Below are positions 59,425-64,000 of a stretch of 64,000 nt of DNA, one piece after another (the first letter of the stretch is position 1; each line of letters begins with the position of its first letter). Where the stretch lies: assembly GCA_963845495.1 (NCBI GenBank), contig CAWJTH010000132.1, positions 1 to 64,000 of the forward strand, in the 5' to 3' direction. The stretch is from JAZKFT01 sp963845495 (GTDB taxonomy: Bacteria; Bacteroidota; Bacteroidia; Chitinophagales; Chitinophagaceae). The notes beneath the pieces were generated by a model, which saw only the letters and a list, made by a program, of their open reading frames with translations, did not search any database and was not told the DNA's origin. Made by a program: the position numbers and the translations under genes.

Positions 59425-60561
59425 CTAATCAACGCTGATTGTCTTTTTTGTAACTAATGTTGTTGCGCTGCTTTCATCGGCAAATTTTAAATTGGTATTT
59501 CCAGCATCGGTCCATCTATAAAATATTACCGGCCATTTACGGTTAAACTTTTCTTCTGTTTGTTGTAAAACTTTAAGTTGGCGAAGGGCACCATCTTTTA
59601 TTATTTTATAGTGTACATGATAATCGAGGATCAATTGAAAAGGAATTTCAGCAATGCATACCTCAATGGCCCTTTCATTGTTTGTAACCATCTCCAAATG
59701 TTTAAAATTGGGATGGTTAAGCATCACATCCTTTATTTTTTTTGCAGCGGCTAATATTCCTGATTGTAAAATAGTTTTTCTTTCTTCGAAATTTGTTCCG
59801 TTGCAAGTTAAGTTTACCCATTCCTCAAATTTTTCATGAAAATGCTGCCTCGCAGTGGTCAACTCATTTCTTATTAATTTAAGTTCTGAAATTTTTAAAG
59901 AAGATGGGTTGGGCATAGTAAACAACGGTTCAATCATTACCGTCGTAGTTAAATTAGCATCAGGATGATCAGCGTCAACATAGATATGATTATCAGCAAA
60001 GGGTTGGCGAAAAAAATGTTCTTTCAGCAGGAATATTTTAGTTGGGCTTGCTTCATCAAAATCTAAGCTCAATATGCAGCTTGCTTTAACGTTTTTATCA
60101 AGTGTCGACTCCTCATCAATTAGTCCGGTTATAAAAACTTTTAGTATTTTTTCGTCAATCAAATCAACCAACGCAATAAAACCGGATGACATTAAAAGCT
60201 TGTCGGAATAATTTTTGACAACGCTATCGAAAATTGCAGTAACCGAACGTTCTAACTTTTGATAGGCTGCAATAAGTTGTGTCGTTTTATTTTTACTAGC
60301 TGCAAAGTTTTTGATTATCCTCTTGGTGTTGTAATAATCGATACCGGGGTTGTAACTGTTTTCATTATTATACATTTGTTCCAAAAAATCTACTTTATAC
60401 TTTAAAGATGTGCGGGCAAGCATTTCTTTAAAAGCGAAATCGTGTACCACGTTGCCAGCCATAGCCACTGTTTCGCCAAGCAAATAAGCAATACGGATGG
60501 CAAGCGAGTCTGAATCCCTGTCTATTATAGAAGCAGTGGTATTAAAAGTAATTATTTGCAT
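59425..60561 (-). CDS. Protein of unknown function, paralogue A of the NYN operon
   Basis: A 378-residue soluble protein, first gene of the set. It shares motif blocks with its neighbour (DRDSDSLAIRIAYLLGE near the N-terminus, CILSLDFDEASPTKIFLLKE near 170, AEIPFQLILDYHVHYKIIK near 310, RKWPVIFYRW near 345, TKKTISVD at the end). The exactly equal length and matching block order indicate tandem duplication with strong divergence. No known domain seen by eye. It is preceded by about 195 bases with the S9-peptidase terminator, and no clear -33/-7 promoter was found. Confidence 0.75.
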   Translation of the reverse strand: MQIITFNTTASIIDRDSDSLAIRIAYLLGETVAMAGNVVHDFAFKEMLARTSLKYKVDFLEQMYNNENSYNPGIDYYNTKRIIKNFAASKNKTTQLIAAYQKLERSVTAIFDSVVKNYSDKLLMSSGFIALVDLIDEKILKVFITGLIDEESTLDKNVKASCILSLDFDEASPTKIFLLKEHFFRQPFADNHIYVDADHPDANLTTTVMIEPLFTMPNPSSLKISELKLIRNELTTARQHFHEKFEEWVNLTCNGTNFEERKTILQSGILAAAKKIKDVMLNHPNFKHLEMVTNNERAIEVCIAEIPFQLILDYHVHYKIIKDGALRQLKVLQQTEEKFNRKWPVIFYRWTDAGNTNLKFADESSATTLVTKKTISVD

Positions 60562-60641
60562 GTAATGAAATTTTTGTTTTAAAATTTTATTAAATCGGTG
60601 TTTTTATTAAATACTATTTAATGTTTTTTGAATTATAGGTT

Positions 60642-60678
60642 AAAAAAAAAGCAACACAGGTTTGCACCTATGCTGCTT
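60642..60678 (-). terminator. Rho-independent terminator of the S9 peptidase gene
   Basis: On the minus strand AAGCAGCATAGGT / ACCTGTGTTGCTT stem (one or two mismatches), loop of four, followed by T9. It separates the peptidase from the NYN operon. Confidence 0.75.
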
Positions 60679-60756
60679 GGATTTAATTTTTTATTCTTCT
60701 TAATTAATTGTCGCCTACTATATTCTTCTTATTCATTGTCGCCCTACAAAAGGTTG

Positions 60757-62673
60757 TTACAATGTTTCCTTCAACCATTTAAAAAACTCATGTTGCCAAA
60801 CCAATGCATCTTGAGATGTAGAGACCCAATGGTTTTGGTCGGGCAAATAAACGAATTTACTTTTAATTCCCAATAATTGTGCTGCTTGAAATGCTTGAAA
60901 AGCTTGATTTTGCGGCACGCGATAATCTTTGCCGCCGCTGTAAATTAAAATCGGCGTATCCCAATTACCCACATAATCGCTGGGTGAAAATTTGTTGTAG
61001 GTTTTTTGTGCAGCAGCATTTGTTTTGTCCCAATAAGCGCCGCCATAATCAAATTGAGGGAACCATACTTCTTCGGTAGTGCCGTAAAAGCTACGCAGGT
61101 CGAAAATACCATCATGCGCAATAAAGGTTTTGAAACGTTTGTTGTGGATACCCGCCAACATGTAAACGCTGTAACCACCGTAACTGGCGCCCACGCAACC
61201 GAGGCGGCTTTTATCAACATAACTTTCTTTGCTAGCCGCATCAATGGCGCTTAGGTAATCTTGAATGGCTTGCCCACCATGGTCTTTGCTGATTTCTTCG
61301 TTCCACGCTGTGCCATGGCCAGGCATGCCGCGGCGGTTTGGTGCCACGATAATATAACCGTTGCTGGCCATCAATTGCATGCTCCAGCGGAACGAATAAA
61401 ACTGTGTAAGCGGACTTTGCGGCCCACCTTGGCAATACAAAAGCGTGGGGTATTTTTTGGTTTTGTCAAAGTTGGGCGGATAAACCACCCACACCAGTTC
61501 TTCTTTATTGTCGGTAGTTGTTACCATTTTCTTTTCCCAAGTAATTTGGTTGATGTTGGCGTACATAGCATCGTTTACATGGCTGAGTTGCGCCAAGCTG
61601 CCACTCGTTATGTCTAGTTTATACAATTCGGCGGCATGGTTAAAATCGGTTCTGGTTACAATCAGGGTGTTGCCTACTTGGCCAACAACGCTGGTAATAT
61701 CGAAATCGCCTTTTGATATTTGGTGAACTTTAAACCCATTTCCACTCGGCCCTTTATAAAAATCAGCAGCGAATAATTGCAAGGTTCCGTCAACTGGTGC
61801 AACAAAATAAATACTATTGCCGTCGTTCGACCATTTGAAATTTTCTACATGTATTTTATCTAAGCCTTCTGTTATATTTCCATTGTATCCATTCCCCATC
61901 ACCACCAAATCATTCTTATCACTTTCATAACCATCCCGTTTCATTTGCAGCCATGCCAATTGCCCTTGTTTGCTGTATTGTGGCGCTACGTCATACCCTT
62001 TATTGTCTTCCGTTAAATCTTTGGTGGTGCCGGTTTCAACATCATATTCGTACAAATCGGTATTAGTGCTATTGGCGTAAGCCGTTCCAAACTTCTTTTT
62101 GGTAACGTATAAAATCTTTTTACTGTCAGGGCTCCAAATAAAATCTTTCTCGTCGCCATCAGGTTTTGTCGGACAATCGTAAGGCTCGTTTGGCATAATG
62201 TCTTTTGCTACACCTGGTTTTCCGTTCACCAACGGTGCCACCATCACATGACCAAACTTGCCATCTTCCCAAGTATCCCAATGCCTATAATCGAGGTTGT
62301 CGTAAATCTGCACATTGCTTTTGGGTAATTCCGGATAAAAATCACTGCCATAAACAGGCTTTACTTTTACTTCTTCGCTGCTGATGATGTATTTTCCATC
62401 CGGCGAAATACGATCGGTGGCTAACAGGCTATCTTTCCCAACAACAATAACAGGATTGCCGCCGGCAATGGGCAGCATATAAGTTGTTTTATTACTTTTA
62501 TTTTCCGCCGCATTTGGGTTGCTAACAGAATAAATCACGTTTTTACCATCTTTTGAAATGCCTAGTGGACTGATCCTACCTAATTTCCATAACATTTCGG
62601 GCGTAAGGTTTTGCTGCGCAAATGCAGTGCTGGCAATGGTTAGAAAAATGCCCAAAAAAACGATTTGTCTCAT
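60757..62673 (-). CDS. S9 family peptidase (DPP-IV / acylaminoacyl-peptidase like)
   Basis: A 638-residue exported serine peptidase. Signal peptide MRQIVFLGIFLTIASTAFA. N-terminal beta-propeller (about 30-380; WSPDSKKILYVTKKKFGTAY, WSNDGNSIYFVAPVDGTLQL) and an alpha/beta-hydrolase domain (about 380-638). Catalytic residues: Ser in GCVGASYGGYSVYM, Asp in YSGGKDYRVP, His in YLPDQNHWVS. The set is complete. Likely periplasmic oligopeptide breakdown. Single gene with terminator; nothing connects it to the neighbouring operon. Confidence 0.93.
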   Translation of the reverse strand: MRQIVFLGIFLTIASTAFAQQNLTPEMLWKLGRISPLGISKDGKNVIYSVSNPNAAENKSNKTTYMLPIAGGNPVIVVGKDSLLATDRISPDGKYIISSEEVKVKPVYGSDFYPELPKSNVQIYDNLDYRHWDTWEDGKFGHVMVAPLVNGKPGVAKDIMPNEPYDCPTKPDGDEKDFIWSPDSKKILYVTKKKFGTAYANSTNTDLYEYDVETGTTKDLTEDNKGYDVAPQYSKQGQLAWLQMKRDGYESDKNDLVVMGNGYNGNITEGLDKIHVENFKWSNDGNSIYFVAPVDGTLQLFAADFYKGPSGNGFKVHQISKGDFDITSVVGQVGNTLIVTRTDFNHAAELYKLDITSGSLAQLSHVNDAMYANINQITWEKKMVTTTDNKEELVWVVYPPNFDKTKKYPTLLYCQGGPQSPLTQFYSFRWSMQLMASNGYIIVAPNRRGMPGHGTAWNEEISKDHGGQAIQDYLSAIDAASKESYVDKSRLGCVGASYGGYSVYMLAGIHNKRFKTFIAHDGIFDLRSFYGTTEEVWFPQFDYGGAYWDKTNAAAQKTYNKFSPSDYVGNWDTPILIYSGGKDYRVPQNQAFQAFQAAQLLGIKSKFVYLPDQNHWVSTSQDALVWQHEFFKWLKETL

Positions 62674-62918
62674 ATCTATATTTATTTACAAGCGAAGTGA
62701 CAAAGTTGGGTTTTTTCTCGCAGAGCCGCTGAGAAAAGGAGTTGTGCTTTTTTGATGACCAGCTTTGGTAGCAAGGATGGGGCTTTTGTGGCGTCCGCTT
62801 CAGGCGGATCAAGTGAGGTTTTCCATGGCGTCATTCACTCCGTTTGAGTATGCTTTACAATTGGCGACTTTGCGGCCTTTCTATTTCAGTCGCCAAAATA
62901 AATTGCGGTCATCACAAA

Positions 62919-62954
62919 ACCCTGACAGGGCAAAAATACAAGCCCTGTCAGGGT
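62919..62954. repeat. Third copy of the ACCCTGACAGGGC palindromic repeat
   Basis: ACCCTGACAGGGC, spacer AAAAATACAA, GCCCTGTCAGGGT. Arms perfect. It matches copy two at 6728-6763 almost base for base though 56 kb away, showing a dispersed repeat. Nearby in the gene-free gap 62674-63044 are a small TCCGC/GCGGA hairpin (about 62799) and reiterated TAATTTC words (about 63017-63045). Confidence 0.85.
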
Positions 62955-62997
62955 TCCTCTGCTCAATTTTGTTTATTGGATTGGTTATCAAAACAAT

Positions 62998-63045
62998 TTG
63001 TAATTCACAATTCGTAATTCTAATTTCTAATTTCTAACTTCTAAT
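62998..63045. repeat. Tandem TAATTTC/TAATTC word array
   Basis: CAATTCGTAATTC, TAATTTC twice and TAACTTC lie in sequence after the palindromic repeat, just past the stop of the esterase gene. No inverted partner seen in the adjacent bases. Confidence 0.6.
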
Positions 63046-63857
63046 TATTGCCTCACTCCATCAAAAAACCTTCTAAAAAACAATAAATGATAAGACAACG
63101 AATTACGCCAATAATCCCAATTATGGGTACCGGGCCGCTCGGTGTAATCATGCTTGATTTTTAGGGCCAGCAGTTTTTCGTGCAGCCGCCTGTTTCCTTT
63201 GGTAAAAATATCGGCAATACCGCAATCAAACATAATCTGCAGCGAATCTTTTGGATAATGTTCCACCAAATTCAACACGTTGTAAGCTGCCCAATGCGTG
63301 GTATCGCCGATGCGCTTACTAATGTCGAAACCATATTTGGCCGACTCCATTAAATCAACGCCGCCGCTCATGGAACCAACCGCACCAAAGTTTTCAGCAT
63401 GGTGGAAAGCCAACCAAAATGCACCATGGCCGCCCATACTTAAACCGGTAATAGCCCTGTGGTTTCTATCCGGAATTGTCCTAAAAGCAGAGTCGATAAA
63501 ACGTGGAATCTCAACACCCACATTGGTTTCGTACAGAAAATTACTATCCAACGGGCTATCAAAATACCAACTGCCAAAAGCCCCGTCTGGGCAAATAATC
63601 AAGCATTGGTACTCATCTACATAATTCTTTAATTTCGGTTCTTGCCTTATCCAATCACTATATTTTCCGCTCCAACCATGTAGCAAATACACCACGGGAA
63701 AATGGTTCTTTTTCTTTTTATAAGCATCTGGTTTTATTACTACGCAGGTTACGTTTTTATGCATGGCCTGGCTATAAATAAAAATGGTATCAACGGTGCC
63801 GGCTTTTGCCAATAATCCACAAAAAGTAAGTAAAAAGAACAATCCAATTTTATTCAT
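63045..63857 (-). CDS. Esterase of the alpha/beta-hydrolase D family (FrmB/tributyrin esterase-like), exported
   Basis: A 270-residue exported esterase. Signal peptide MNKIGLFFLLTFCGLLAKAG, then the alpha/beta-hydrolase fold: VVYLLHGWSGKYSDW, nucleophile Ser in TGLSMGGHGAFW (about 142), Asp in DCGIADIFTKGN, His in GTHNWDYW. Complete triad. The family includes S-formylglutathione hydrolase-like and acyl esterases; the substrate is unknown. The start overlaps the stop of aat by eight bases (ATGAATAA), pointing to translational coupling. Confidence 0.9.
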   Translation of the reverse strand: MNKIGLFFLLTFCGLLAKAGTVDTIFIYSQAMHKNVTCVVIKPDAYKKKKNHFPVVYLLHGWSGKYSDWIRQEPKLKNYVDEYQCLIICPDGAFGSWYFDSPLDSNFLYETNVGVEIPRFIDSAFRTIPDRNHRAITGLSMGGHGAFWLAFHHAENFGAVGSMSGGVDLMESAKYGFDISKRIGDTTHWAAYNVLNLVEHYPKDSLQIMFDCGIADIFTKGNRRLHEKLLALKIKHDYTERPGTHNWDYWRNSLSYHLLFFRRFFDGVRQ

Positions 63858-64000
63858 TCGGTATCAGTTTTTGCAATAAAGCCAAAAAGGCTTTTCGGGG
63901 AATCATGCCTGCGCCAAGGCTTTCTAAATGGGGCGTATAAACTTGAGAATCAATCAATTCAATACCTTCTTTTTGCATTTGTAAAACGCCTGTTATAAAC
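63850..64000 (-). CDS. aat: Leucyl/phenylalanyl-tRNA--protein transferase, 3' end only
   Basis: The last about 50 residues of Aat, which adds Leu or Phe to N-termini of substrates for ClpAP degradation (N-degron pathway). The visible part is GIELIDSQVYTPHLESLGAG and IPRKAFLALLQKL, matching the family's LIDCQ...HL.SLGA..I.R..F pattern, with Ser in place of the usual Cys. The 5' part lies outside the window. The esterase start overlaps its stop. Confidence 0.9.
   Translation of the reverse strand, partial: FITGVLQMQKEGIELIDSQVYTPHLESLGAGMIPRKAFLALLQKLIPNE

Overview
The window comes from a Bacteroidota chromosome, most likely family Chitinophagaceae or a close relative. The evidence is a SusC/SusD pair, a type IX secretion sorting domain, DUF3857/transglutaminase proteins, an HU-CCDC81/SPOR protein, a GapN-type dehydrogenase, weak Shine-Dalgarno sites and promoters of the TTG-N19/20-TAnnTTTG type. 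No rRNA, tRNA, CRISPR array, transposase or prophage was seen. Genus assignment is inference.

Layout. 1-9.4 kb: end of ribBA, a cold-shock gene, a PIF1-like helicase with HRDC domain coupled to prmA, then plsY, a DUF3052-like gene and rnr. 9.4-17 kb: two divergent-repeat DUF3857 paralogues (one with a lost catalytic centre), and a uvrA that carries in-frame blocks of simple-word repeat DNA, followed by a 21-bp minisatellite. 17-28.7 kb: periplasmic, metabolic and envelope genes (TapB-like, a broken vapBC pair, Asp/Glu racemase family, gapN, ferritin, sterol-desaturase family, penicillin-binding-like hydrolase, HU-CCDC81/SPOR, LD-carboxypeptidase, aldo/keto reductase). 28.3-31 kb: a disturbed ATP synthase operon: atpD needs two frameshifts to read through, a four-helix-bundle (S23/IVS) gene flanked by inverted repeats sits between atpD and atpC, and the segment downstream of atpC is triplicated. 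31-43 kb: cytochrome c, PL10-like pectate lyase, SDR, SemiSWEET, Gfo/Idh/MocA, class A beta-lactamase-like, TPM/TPM/LemA cluster, LolD-like ATPase, DUF2795, a Tat-type hemerythrin lipoprotein and a His/Ala/Lys-rich protein. 43-56 kb: HupE/UreJ-like, TPR, two DUF4331 proteins, SusD and SusC. 56-64 kb: GNAT, a three-gene operon of two paralogous unknown proteins plus a Zc3h12a-like NYN nuclease, an S9 peptidase, an esterase and the end of aat.

Three things stand out. (1) Many intergenic regions contain hairpins whose two arms are built from short reiterated words (for example AGCTATGAGC, GTAATTGGGTAATTA, AATTCCAA). The same vocabularies recur at separate loci, similar blocks lie in frame inside uvrA, and one pair brackets the S23-like gene in the atp operon. 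(2) The tandem paralogue plus NYN nuclease operon (56.9-60.6 kb) matches no system I recognise. (3) Single-base frameshifts in atpD and vapC need checking against reads before they are believed.
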